NCBI GenBank assembly: GCA_030625695.1
Contig: DAOUQK010000043.1
Coordinates: 1 to 15,519 of the forward strand
DNA: 15,519 nt
From: Paracoccaceae bacterium
GTDB taxonomy: Bacteria; Pseudomonadota; Alphaproteobacteria; Rhodobacterales; Rhodobacteraceae
Direction of reading: 5' to 3'
The notes beneath the pieces are model-generated. The model was not told the origin of the DNA, ran no database searches, and worked only from the letters and a program-made list of their open reading frames with translations. Shown here piece after piece: positions 1 through 7,187 of the stretch. The position numbers and the translations under genes were made by a program. Position 1 is the first letter of the stretch. Every line of letters begins with the position of its first letter.

Positions 1-473
1 CCGCCCCGCGTTGTATTGCCAATCCGGAACAGCCCATCATCCCCCAGGGACACAGACACCACCGGCCAGTCAAAATCCGCTTCGTCACGATCGCGGTGCT
101 GCGCCAGCCGCGCCTCGGCCCCATAATAATTGATCAGACAGCAATCCGGTTGCCGGTCCAGCCCGGTCACCTGATCCCAGATATCCAAAATCTGTTCCGG
201 AATGTCGGGCCAGAGCGCGCCACCCGGATGGTGCGTTTCATAGCGATAGCCGCTGCGGTCCGAATACCAGCCAAACCGCCCGGCAGAGGTCATTCGCACG
301 GTCATTGTCCGCCCATAAGGTGTTTCGGGTGAAAACAGAGGTGCCGCCTTTAAAACCGGACGCAGCGCCTGAATAAGGGATTCCTGCTGGGCCCGGGTCA
401 GAAATGATTTCAGCACCTTGAACCCGCGAATATCGATAATTTGCGTCAATTCTTCCCCAATCCCAGACGACAT
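1..473 (-). CDS. alkB: AlkB-type 2-oxoglutarate/Fe(II) DNA dealkylase, 3' part missing at the window edge
   Basis: The family removes methyl and other alkyl groups from bases such as 1-methyladenine and 3-methylcytosine by oxidative demethylation, using Fe(II) and 2-oxoglutarate, in the cytoplasm. The visible 157 residues contain the AlkB core: CCLINYYGAEARLAQHRDRD (residues 111-130), followed by VVSVSLGDDGLFRIG (138-152). The HxD iron ligands are H126 and D128, and N115-Y116-Y117 matches the substrate/2-oxoglutarate-binding NxY region of the family. The third iron ligand His and the Arg residues that bind 2-oxoglutarate lie beyond the left edge, so activity cannot be judged. ATG at 473 is the natural start, because upstream in-frame codons do not extend family similarity; the Shine-Dalgarno is poor. 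The gene is divergent from dnaK, with 177 bases between the start codons. Confidence 0.88.
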   Translation of the reverse strand, partial: MSSGIGEELTQIIDIRGFKVLKSFLTRAQQESLIQALRPVLKAAPLFSPETPYGRTMTVRMTSAGRFGWYSDRSGYRYETHHPGGALWPDIPEQILDIWDQVTGLDRQPDCCLINYYGAEARLAQHRDRDEADFDWPVVSVSLGDDGLFRIGNTTRG

Positions 474-519
474 GCGTCACAATTGTTCACAGATTAGTAA
501 AATCCGGCCCTCATGGGCG

Positions 520-551
520 GTTGCAGGTGTGCATATCGCTCCCTATATACG
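520..551 (+). promoter_or_regulatory. Sigma-32 (RpoH) heat-shock promoter of dnaK
   Basis: GTTG at 520-523 is followed after 18 bases by CCTATATACG at 542-551. This matches the alphaproteobacterial RpoH pattern CTTG-N17/18-CYTATnTnnG at every defined position except the first base of the -35. Transcription would start near 556-560 and leave an untranslated leader of roughly 90 bases before the dnaK start codon. No CIRCE element (TTAGCACTC-N9-GAGTGCTAA) is present, so HrcA control is not indicated here. The assignment is inferred from sequence match and gene context. Confidence 0.7.
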
Positions 552-650
552 CCGAGACGCACGGTAAGTCGTGCACGAAAATCGAGGCATGAATGCCATA
601 AAGGGTTCTTACCTCGGGTCATCGCCTTAAGGCAAAAAGGGATAAATGCT

Positions 651-2561
651 ATGAGCAAAGTAATCGGAATCGACCTTGGAACCACCAACTCTTGTGTGGC
701 CATCATGGATGGCGCGCAACCGAAGGTTATCGAAAACTCGGAAGGGGCGCGGACAACCCCGTCGATCGTCGCCTTTACGGATGACGAACGTCTGGTCGGC
801 ATGGCCGCCAAACGGCAGGCCGTCACCAACCCGGGGAACACCATCTTTGGCGTCAAACGTCTGGTAGGGCGTCGCAATGACGACGTAAACCTTGCGAAAG
901 ACAAAAAGAACCTGCCGTTCGACGTGGTTGACGGTGGTAACGGCGACGCATGGATCCAAGCTAAGGGTGAGAAATACTCCCCTGCTCAGATTTCCGCCTT
1001 TATCCTTGGCAAGATGAAAGAAACCGCCGAGAGCTATCTTGGCGAGGATGTCACCCAAGCGGTCATCACCGTTCCTGCGTATTTCAACGACGCCCAGCGT
1101 CAGGCGACCAAAGACGCCGGCAAGATTGCTGGCCTCGAAGTGCTGCGGATCATCAACGAACCGACAGCGGCGGCGCTGGCCTATGGTCTGGACAAGACTG
1201 AAACCCACACCATTGCGGTTTATGACCTTGGTGGTGGTACATTCGACGTAACCATTCTGGAAATCGACGACGGGTTGTTCGAAGTCAAATCCACCAACGG
1301 TGACACGTTCCTTGGCGGCGAAGATTTTGACATGCGCATCGTCAACTATCTGGCGGGTGAGTTCAAAAAGGAAAACGGCGTTGACCTGACCAAGGACAAG
1401 ATGGCGCTTCAGCGGCTTAAGGAAGCTGCCGAAAAGGCCAAGATCGAATTGTCCTCGACCAACCAGACCGAGATCAACCAGCCGTTCATCTCGATGGACC
1501 CGAACGGTGGTCAGCCATTGCACATGGTCATGAAACTGACCCGTGCGAAGCTGGAAAGCCTGGTTAATGACCTGATCAAAGCGTCGATGAAGCCTTGTGC
1601 GGCCGCGTTGAAAGACGCTGGTATGTCGCCCGGCGACGTAGACGAGATTGTTTTGGTTGGCGGTATGACCCGCATGCCGAAAGTGGTCGAAGAAGTGACC
1701 AAGTTCTTCGGCAAGGAACCGCACAAGGGCGTGAACCCGGACGAAGTTGTTGCCATGGGTGCCGCCATTCAGGCCGGTGTTCTTCAGGGTGACGTCAAAG
1801 ACGTGGTCCTGCTCGACGTGACACCTTTGTCGCTGGGTATCGAAACCCTTGGCGGCGTGTTCACCCGTCTGATCGACCGCAACACCACGATCCCGACCAA
1901 AAAGTCGCAAATATTCTCGACGGCTGAAGACAACCAGAACGCCGTGACCATCCGGGTGTTCCAGGGCGAACGGGAAATGGCCGCGGACAACAAGATCCTT
2001 GGTCAGTTCAACCTTGAAAACATCCCGCCAAGCCCGCGTGGCATGCCACAGATCGAAGTGACGTTTGATATCGACGCCAACGGCATCGTCTCGGTTGGGG
2101 CGATGGACAAGGGCACCGGTAAAGAACAGAAAATCACCATTCAGGCCTCTGGTGGTCTGTCGGATGATGACATCGAGAGCATGGTGCGCGACGCCGAAGA
2201 AAATGCCGAGGCGGACAAGGAACGTCGCGAGCTGATCGAAGCCAAGAACCAGGCTGAAAGCCTGATCCACTCGACCGAAAAATCGATGGAGGAACATGCC
2301 GACAAGGTTGATCCAACCACCATCGAGGCGATCGAGCTGGCGATTGTCGCCCTGAAGGACGAGTTGGAGACAGAAGACGCCGGCAAGATCAAATCCGGTA
2401 TCCAGAACGTCACCGAAGCGGCAATGAAGCTGGGCGAAGCGATCTATAAATCCAGCATGGAAGAGGCCGAAGACGGCCCAGCCGCCGCTGATCAGGCACC
2501 GGGTGATGACGATATTGTCGACGCCGATTTCGAAGATCTCGACGACGACAAGCGCTCTTAA
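651..2561 (+). CDS. dnaK: Chaperone DnaK (Hsp70)
   Basis: This is the ATP-dependent Hsp70 chaperone that works with DnaJ and GrpE in the cytoplasm to fold and rescue proteins. At 636 residues it has the usual family length. The N-terminal phosphate-binding motif GIDLGTTNS is at residues 6-14, and the nucleotide-binding domain also shows IINEPTAAALAYG and DLGGGTFDVT. The substrate-binding domain starts near VTPLSLGIETLGG, and the C-terminal lid ends in an acidic DDDIVDADFEDLDDD tail, typical of alphaproteobacterial DnaK. The start at 651 gives MSKVIGIDLG and has AAGGGA at 637-642 as ribosome-binding site; an open extension upstream to 513 runs through the promoter and is not family-like. It is the first gene of the dnaK-dnaJ operon under a heat-shock promoter. 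Confidence 0.98.
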   Translation: MSKVIGIDLGTTNSCVAIMDGAQPKVIENSEGARTTPSIVAFTDDERLVGMAAKRQAVTNPGNTIFGVKRLVGRRNDDVNLAKDKKNLPFDVVDGGNGDAWIQAKGEKYSPAQISAFILGKMKETAESYLGEDVTQAVITVPAYFNDAQRQATKDAGKIAGLEVLRIINEPTAAALAYGLDKTETHTIAVYDLGGGTFDVTILEIDDGLFEVKSTNGDTFLGGEDFDMRIVNYLAGEFKKENGVDLTKDKMALQRLKEAAEKAKIELSSTNQTEINQPFISMDPNGGQPLHMVMKLTRAKLESLVNDLIKASMKPCAAALKDAGMSPGDVDEIVLVGGMTRMPKVVEEVTKFFGKEPHKGVNPDEVVAMGAAIQAGVLQGDVKDVVLLDVTPLSLGIETLGGVFTRLIDRNTTIPTKKSQIFSTAEDNQNAVTIRVFQGEREMAADNKILGQFNLENIPPSPRGMPQIEVTFDIDANGIVSVGAMDKGTGKEQKITIQASGGLSDDDIESMVRDAEENAEADKERRELIEAKNQAESLIHSTEKSMEEHADKVDPTTIEAIELAIVALKDELETEDAGKIKSGIQNVTEAAMKLGEAIYKSSMEEAEDGPAAADQAPGDDDIVDADFEDLDDDKRS

Positions 2562-2585
2562 GGGCCGGTTCGAAACAACTAAATT

Positions 2586-2611
2586 GGGCCGGCCCGGCAA
2601 CGGGCCGGCCC
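2586..2611 (+). promoter_or_regulatory. Intercistronic dnaK-dnaJ hairpin with GNRA tetraloop
   Basis: The arms GGGCCGGCCCG (2586-2596) and CGGGCCGGCCC (2601-2611) are perfect reverse complements, and the loop is GCAA, a GNRA-type tetraloop. No T-run follows, so it is not a standard intrinsic terminator. It sits 25 bases after the dnaK stop and about 19 bases before the dnaJ ribosome-binding site. A role in protecting the dnaK message, in partial termination or in setting the dnaK:dnaJ ratio is inference. Confidence 0.75.
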
Positions 2612-2640
2612 ACCGCATTTGGCGGGGATGAGGTAAAGCA

Positions 2641-3792
2641 ATGGCAAAACGCGATTTTTACGACGTGCTGGGCGTCTCGAAAGGGGCCGCAGACGACGAG
2701 ATCAAAAAGGCCTATCGCAAAAAGGCCAAAGAACTGCACCCGGATCGCAACGCCGACAATCCTGAGTCCGAATCCCTGTTCAAAGAAGCCAACGAAGCTT
2801 ATGAAATCCTGAAAAGTGCCGAGAAAAAGGCCGCTTATGACCGTTTCGGCCATGCGGCCTTTGACGGCAGCATGGGAGGCGGCGGCGGTGGACGCCCCGG
2901 CCAGGGCTTTGGCGGCGGCGATTTCTCGTCGGCTTTCTCAGACGTGTTCGACGACTTGTTTGGCGACTTTATGGGTGGTCAACGCGGCGAGGGCGGACGT
3001 CGCGCCGCGCGCGGTTCGGACCTGCGCTATAATTTACGTGTATCGCTGGATGACGCGTTTTCCGGCATGCAGAAAACCATTAATGTGCCCACCGCAGTTG
3101 CGTGTTCAAAGTGCGACGGATCGGGTGCCGAAGGCGGAGTCGAACCAACCTCTTGCCCAACCTGTTCAGGCATGGGCAAGGTCCGCGCGCAACAAGGGTT
3201 CTTTACGGTTGAACGCACCTGTCCAACCTGTTCGGGCATGGGTCAGATCATCAAAAACCCCTGCAAATCCTGCCAGGGTGCGGGCCGCGTCGAAAAAGAC
3301 CGCGCCCTTAACGTCAATATCCCGGCTGGCGTCGAAACCGGCACCCGCATCCGTCTTGCTGGCGAAGGCGAGGCCGGTATGCGCGGCGGCCCACCCGGCG
3401 ACCTGTATATCTTTGTCGAAGTCGAGGTCCACGACCTGTTTGAGCGCGACAGCCTGAACCTTTATTGCCGCGTACCGGTTTCCATGGCCAAGGCAGCGCT
3501 GGGCGGGTCCATCGAAGTGCCGACCATCGACGGCGGTCGTGGCCGCGTGCAAATCCCTTCGGGCAGCCAATCGGGTCGCCAGATGCGCCTGCGTGGCAAA
3601 GGCATGCCTGCTTTGCGGGGCAGTGCGTCCGGGGACATGTTCATCGAACTGGCGGTAGAAACACCGGTCAACCTGACCGGTCGCCAGAAGGAACTTTTGG
3701 CCGAATTCGAAGAGCTTAGTGAAGACAACAATCCGGAATCAAAGACGTTTTTCTCGTCCGTCAAATCCTTTTGGGACGGAATGAAGGGCTAG
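2641..3792 (+). CDS. dnaJ: Chaperone DnaJ (type I Hsp40)
   Basis: DnaJ delivers unfolded substrates to DnaK and stimulates its ATPase. All type I parts are present in 383 residues. The J domain (about 1-70) has the HPD triad at 33-35. A Gly/Phe-rich linker spans about 75-115. The zinc-binding domain has four CxxCxGxG motifs: CSKCDGSG (155), CPTCSGMG (172), CPTCSGMG (194) and CKSCQGAG (208). A C-terminal substrate-binding region follows. The ATG is preceded by GAGG at 2630-2633. It is co-oriented with dnaK, 79 bases downstream, and separated by the GC-rich hairpin, so it is probably transcribed from the same heat-shock promoter. The second and third zinc motifs have identical residues. Confidence 0.98.
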   Translation: MAKRDFYDVLGVSKGAADDEIKKAYRKKAKELHPDRNADNPESESLFKEANEAYEILKSAEKKAAYDRFGHAAFDGSMGGGGGGRPGQGFGGGDFSSAFSDVFDDLFGDFMGGQRGEGGRRAARGSDLRYNLRVSLDDAFSGMQKTINVPTAVACSKCDGSGAEGGVEPTSCPTCSGMGKVRAQQGFFTVERTCPTCSGMGQIIKNPCKSCQGAGRVEKDRALNVNIPAGVETGTRIRLAGEGEAGMRGGPPGDLYIFVEVEVHDLFERDSLNLYCRVPVSMAKAALGGSIEVPTIDGGRGRVQIPSGSQSGRQMRLRGKGMPALRGSASGDMFIELAVETPVNLTGRQKELLAEFEELSEDNNPESKTFFSSVKSFWDGMKG

Positions 3793-3793
3793 A

Positions 3794-3829
3794 GGCCGCG
3801 AAGAAAGCCAATCGGCTTGATGAGCGGCC
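3794..3829 (+). promoter_or_regulatory. Nested hairpin just after dnaJ
   Basis: Two concentric inverted repeats follow the dnaJ stop by one base. The outer arms are GGCCGC (3794-3799) and GCGGCC (3824-3829). The inner arms are AAGCC (3805-3809) and GGCTT (3814-3818), around an AATC loop. The internal loop is symmetric (GAAGA opposite GATGA) and could form tandem G-A pairs. There is no T-run, so this may be a message 3' end stabiliser or a factor-dependent terminator region rather than an intrinsic terminator. Confidence 0.5.
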
Positions 3830-3870
3830 CACCAATCATACCCCAACCCGTTAACCAATAATTCACCAAG

Positions 3871-4650
3871 ATGACGCACGGTTGGGGAATGGGCCACGAT
3901 CATTCCTTCTGCGAAGCACCATTGTCGCTGTTTGACAGTGACGAAGCGCCGATTGTTCCCCTGCCACAAACCCGCCTGCCGTCGTATGTTGCCGATCACC
4001 GTAAACGCCTGCGAGCCCGGTTCATGTCCGGTGGTGCGACGGCGGTGCCTGATTATGAACTGCTGGAACTTGTGCTGTTCCGTTCACTTCCACGGGTGGA
4101 CGTCAAACCACTGGCCCATACACTTTTGGCGAAGTTTGGCGACTTTAATCGGGTTATTGCCGCCCCCATTGAGCGGCTGAAAGAGGTCAAAGGTGTGGGC
4201 GATGCTCTGATCACCGACCTGAAGGTGTTGGAGGCCGCAGCACACCGGTTTGCCCGTTCCAAAGTCATGAAACGGCACGTTATTTCAGGTTGGGATGCGA
4301 TCCTGGATTATTGTCATACGTCGATGGCCCACCGCGAAGTGGAACAGTTCCGGGTGCTGTATCTGGACCGCAAAAACACCCTGATCGCCGACGAAGAACA
4401 GGCCCGTGGGACGGTGGATCACGTGCCGGTCTATCCACGCGAAGTGGTCAAACGCGCGTTGGAGTTGAACGCCAGCGCCTTGATCCTTGTGCACAATCAC
4501 CCCTCGGGCGACCCGACCCCGTCGCAGTCGGACATCGACATGACGATGCGCATTCAGGACGCATGCGGTGCACTTGGTCTGGCATTGCATGACCATCTGA
4601 TCATCGGTAAATCCCGCGAGCTTAGCTTTCGTTCGCAAGGCTATCTTTAG
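3871..4650 (+). CDS. radC: RadC-family JAB/MPN (JAMM-motif) protein
   Basis: RadC proteins (UPF0758) carry an N-terminal helix-hairpin-helix DNA-binding part and a C-terminal JAB1/MPN metalloprotein fold. Their cellular role is unsettled, and the historic link to DNA repair has been questioned. Here the helix-hairpin-helix is visible around LKEVKGVGDALI (residues 103-114). The metal motif HNHPSGDPTPSQSD gives H208, H210 and D221, and the typical VYPREVVKRALELNA segment (187-201) precedes it. The 259-residue length is slightly long for the family because of a variable N-terminus. ATG at 3871 lacks a clear Shine-Dalgarno; ATG at 3889 is an alternative that loses six residues. It follows dnaJ by 78 bases on the same strand and is convergent with the downstream ycaQ-like gene, with only 7 bases between stop codons. 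Confidence 0.93.
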   Translation: MTHGWGMGHDHSFCEAPLSLFDSDEAPIVPLPQTRLPSYVADHRKRLRARFMSGGATAVPDYELLELVLFRSLPRVDVKPLAHTLLAKFGDFNRVIAAPIERLKEVKGVGDALITDLKVLEAAAHRFARSKVMKRHVISGWDAILDYCHTSMAHREVEQFRVLYLDRKNTLIADEEQARGTVDHVPVYPREVVKRALELNASALILVHNHPSGDPTPSQSDIDMTMRIQDACGALGLALHDHLIIGKSRELSFRSQGYL

Positions 4651-4657
4651 GGTTCAT

Positions 4658-5872
4658 TCAAACCGGGTCACGTAACCAGTTCGGTTCGAATTCAACCTTG
4701 TCCAATCCGCAGAAACGGGCCACGCGGGACAATTCAGCCTCTAACTGGGTGGTTTTGGCAGCCGACCAACGGGTCCGGCGTTCCGGCCAGAGGGCGCGAA
4801 TATTCAGGGTGCCGTCATTGCGCCGGGCCTTCATGTCGATACGACCAATCAGGCGGTCCCGCTGCATCAGGGGAAAGACGTAATACCCGTATTTGCGTTT
4901 GGGTTCCGGTACAAACATTTCAACCCGGTAGCGAAACCCAAACAGCCGTTCGGCACGTTTGCGGTCGCGCAAGGCCGGATCAAACGGGCTTAGCACCCGA
5001 ATTCGACCGGGCAGGTCACCGATGTTCGCTGCTTTATCGGCCACATCCGGGTGGATAAAACTGCGACGCACCGACCCATCGTCACCAATTACATCAATCT
5101 CGGCAACCTCACCCTTTGCCAGCTTGTTTGCACACCAATCCTTGGCCTCTTTGGCTGTAACTGTGGCCCAAAACGCCGCCAACTCGCCCGACGTAGCAAA
5201 GCCCAGACGCTCAAGCGCTGCGGTGCACAGCCAATCCACCGAAGTGGCTTCGTCTGGATGTGACCCCACATCCAGCAGGGCCGAATCAATCACCCGTTCG
5301 CTTAAGTCATAATGTTTCTGGAACCCTTTACGCTTGGTGACGGCCAATGCACCGCTGCGCCAAAGGTATTCAAGTGCTGTTTTGGACGGATGCCAGTCCC
5401 ACCACCCGCCACTGGTTTTCTTTTCGTCTTTGCCAACATCAGACGAACAACACGGCCCCTGATCGCGCACCTGTTGCAGCACCACTTCAAATTTCTCTTC
5501 AAACCCGTCCCGCCGCCAGTTGCGCCAACGCGCCTTTAACATTGCGGCATCCCGGCGGCACCGCAGGTTCCAATGCGGATAAAAGTCCATCGGGATCATC
5601 GCCGCGTCATGGGTCCAATGTTCAAACAGCGCATTTTGCGTTTCATAAAGCCGGGTCAGGCTGGATGGCCGATAAGACGGTCGGCGCGAAAACAGGATCA
5701 TATCGTGGGCACGCGCCACGGTATTGATGCTGTCCAATTGCACAAACCCCAGCCGATGGATCAAGGCCAGAAGGTCATCGCCCTTGGCCGGGCCAACGGG
5801 TTGTTCCGCCAATGCGTGGCGATCCAGAAACAGGCGACGCGCCGCTTTGTTGTCCAGCTGTTGAACCCCCAA
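4658..5872 (-). CDS. YcaQ/AlkX-like winged-helix DNA glycosylase (HTH_42 family)
   Basis: The protein (404 residues) belongs to the HTH_42/DUF1006 winged-helix family. Family members include Streptomyces AlkZ and Escherichia coli YcaQ (AlkX), which excise bulky alkylated bases and unhook interstrand crosslinks. The family start LDNKAARRLFLDRHAL is at residues 6-21. The catalytic QxD motif of the YcaQ branch is seen as Q45-L46-D47 in GFVQLDSINTVARAHDMILF. Further family landmarks are NALFEHWTHDAAMIP and the C-terminal YYVFPLMQRDRLIGRIDMKA. No ATG is available near the family N-terminus; TTG at 5872 is the likely start and lies one codon after the regulator's stop in the same frame, so translation is probably coupled. 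Start choice is less certain than identity. Confidence 0.88.
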   Translation of the reverse strand: MGVQQLDNKAARRLFLDRHALAEQPVGPAKGDDLLALIHRLGFVQLDSINTVARAHDMILFSRRPSYRPSSLTRLYETQNALFEHWTHDAAMIPMDFYPHWNLRCRRDAAMLKARWRNWRRDGFEEKFEVVLQQVRDQGPCCSSDVGKDEKKTSGGWWDWHPSKTALEYLWRSGALAVTKRKGFQKHYDLSERVIDSALLDVGSHPDEATSVDWLCTAALERLGFATSGELAAFWATVTAKEAKDWCANKLAKGEVAEIDVIGDDGSVRRSFIHPDVADKAANIGDLPGRIRVLSPFDPALRDRKRAERLFGFRYRVEMFVPEPKRKYGYYVFPLMQRDRLIGRIDMKARRNDGTLNIRALWPERRTRWSAAKTTQLEAELSRVARFCGLDKVEFEPNWLRDPV

Positions 5873-5875
5873 TGT

Positions 5876-6901
5876 TCAGCGCCGCTTCAACGTGTCGCCA
5901 AATGAAATTGTCGGGGTCAGAACAATTGTGCGGTCTTCATTGGTCGGCGCGTCATCCATCGAAGAGGCGATGATTTCCGCCGCCTTACGGCCTATTTCCA
6001 GTCGGCAGGCGTCCATTGTCGCCAGTTGCCGTGGCAGGCCTTGCAACAATTCCACACCATTGAACCCGGCCAGACCAATCTGTCCGGGCACATCAATGCC
6101 TTCGTCCAGCAGGTGTAAAAGTCCCCCGGCCCCGATCATATCATTGGAATAATACAGGAAATCCAGATCAGGAGACCTCTCAAGAATAGCCTTCGTCATC
6201 TCGCGACCCTTTGCAAGGGCCGACCCGCCGGAATAAAAATCACGATCCTCAATTTCTACCCCACCTTTGGCAAGGGCTTCGGTAAAGCCTTCGAACCGTT
6301 TGCGGGCGCGATGATCCAGCGGCATTTTGGTGCCCATAAAGCCGATGTGACGATATCCTGCCTTAAGGATGGCCTTGGCCATCTCGGCCCCCGCGCGGCG
6401 ATGTGAAATGCCGACCATCGCGTCGACCGGATTGCCATCGGTGTCCATGATCTCAACCACCGGGACGCCTGCGTTTTCAAGCATCGCACGGGCCGCTTCG
6501 GAATGTTCCAACCCGGCGATTATCACGCCTGATGGCCGCCACGACAGCATTTCGTACAAAACCCGTTCTTCTTTTTCCGGCAAATAATCTGTGACGCCGA
6601 CCACCGGCTGCAATTCAGTATCTTCCAGGATCTGGTTGATGCCGGTCAGCACCTCGGGGAACACCATGTTGGACAGGGACGGGATGATCACTGCCACCAG
6701 ATTGACCCGGTTCGACGCCAATGCCCCGGCGATTTTATTGGGGACATAGCCCAGTTCTTTGGCGGCGGCCTGAACTTTGGTGCGGGTGGCGGCAGACACA
6801 TCGCCACGATTGCGCAACACCCGGCTGACGGTCATTTCAGAGACGCCCGAAGCTTCTGAGACATCGCGCAGGGTAAGGGGGCGTTTGGTTGCTTTTGGCA
6901 C
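5876..6901 (-). CDS. LacI-family transcriptional regulator, GntR-like (gluconate-type repressor)
   Basis: A 341-residue LacI/GalR-type regulator. The helix-turn-helix is at residues 8-30 (PLTLRDVSEASGVSEMTVSR), followed by the hinge helix around IAGALASNRVNLVAVIIPSL and a periplasmic-binding-protein-like sensor domain. The segments PSLSNMVFPEVLTGI, YEMLSWRPSGVIIAG and AGVPVVEIMDTDGNP resemble Escherichia coli GntR, which responds to gluconate. The ligand here is not proven, and no sugar-acid genes lie in the window. I chose GTG at 6901 because it puts the HTH at the usual distance, has AGGA nine bases upstream, and lies behind a plausible promoter. An open frame continues upstream to 7102, but it runs antisense through the tRNA gene. 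The regulator is followed immediately by the ycaQ-like gene. Confidence 0.92.
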   Translation of the reverse strand: MPKATKRPLTLRDVSEASGVSEMTVSRVLRNRGDVSAATRTKVQAAAKELGYVPNKIAGALASNRVNLVAVIIPSLSNMVFPEVLTGINQILEDTELQPVVGVTDYLPEKEERVLYEMLSWRPSGVIIAGLEHSEAARAMLENAGVPVVEIMDTDGNPVDAMVGISHRRAGAEMAKAILKAGYRHIGFMGTKMPLDHRARKRFEGFTEALAKGGVEIEDRDFYSGGSALAKGREMTKAILERSPDLDFLYYSNDMIGAGGLLHLLDEGIDVPGQIGLAGFNGVELLQGLPRQLATMDACRLEIGRKAAEIIASSMDDAPTNEDRTIVLTPTISFGDTLKRR

Positions 6902-6929
6902 GATGATAAATCCTGGATTGTTTGCGATG

Positions 6930-6958
6930 ATGTTAGGCAATCCGGCGACCCTGCACAA
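6930..6958 (-). promoter_or_regulatory. Candidate promoter of the LacI-family regulator
   Basis: On the minus strand, TTGTGC (6958-6953) and TAACAT (6935-6930) are separated by exactly 17 bases. Matches to the sigma-70 consensus are 3/6 and 4/6. The predicted transcript would start near 6923, about 20 bases before the GTG start at 6901, which fits that start and argues against longer versions of the protein. The site is flanked by the inverted heptamers TTTGCGA (6921-6927) and TCGCAAA (6964-6970), whose centres are 43 bases apart. Confidence 0.4.
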
Positions 6959-7024
6959 CTGCTTCGCAAATGCCGTGACAATAGCCATGACATTCACCTT
7001 TTTCCCGGATAAGAAAACGGCAAT

Positions 7025-7101
7025 GGCTCCGTGGCTCAACTGGATAGAGCAGCCCCCTCCTAAGGGGCAGGTTATTGGTTCGAATCCAATCGGGGTCACC
7101 A
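7025..7101 (+). tRNA. tRNA-Arg (anticodon CCT)
   Basis: The 77-base gene folds into a full cloverleaf. The acceptor arms GGCTCCG (7025-7031) and CGGGGTC (7091-7097) pair with two G-U pairs. The D arm is GCTC/GAGC. The anticodon stem is GCCCC/GGGGC (7052-7056, 7064-7068) with loop CTCCTAA, so the anticodon CCT is at 7059-7061. The variable loop is AGGTT. The T arm is ATTGG-TTCGAAT-CCAAT. Discriminator A (7098) and CCA (7099-7101) are encoded. It reads the AGG arginine codon. Its 3' end abuts a recombinase remnant, so it is a likely integration site. Confidence 0.97.
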
Positions 7102-7146
7102 TTCACATTTATTCACTAGAATAGTCATTTTTACGGTGGTTTGAAG

Positions 7147-7187
7147 TTTTGTGTCCCATTCCTTGGTTTGTGTGTTCCATTATTTGG
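7147..7187. repeat. Two imperfect tandem repeats next to the tRNA
   Basis: TTTTGTGTCCCATTCCTTGG (7147-7166) is followed directly by a 21-base copy at 7167-7187 with the shared core GTGT-CCATT-TTGG. They lie at and just beyond the end of the recombinase fragment, on the tRNA side. Short repeats in this position can be arm-type binding sites for an integrase or excisionase; this is inference. Confidence 0.4.

Noticed and set aside
513..650. Upstream extension of dnaK to a start at 513
   Set aside because: It crosses the RpoH promoter and leader; all DnaK proteins start at the MSKVIGIDLG segment.
474..650. CIRCE element or classical ROSE-type thermometer before dnaK
   Set aside because: No TTAGCACTC-N9-GAGTGCTAA repeat is present, and I could not find a clear anti-Shine-Dalgarno pairing with AAGGGA; only small hairpins are visible.
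627..2618. Long open frame on the minus strand, antisense to dnaK (over 600 codons)
   Set aside because: It mirrors dnaK codon by codon, is rich in unlikely His/Phe/Val runs, has no family features, and arises from GC-rich codon bias.
6902..7102. Upstream extension of the LacI-family gene to the first in-frame start
   Set aside because: The extension reads antisense through the tRNA-Arg gene and across the candidate promoter, and adds residues with no family similarity.
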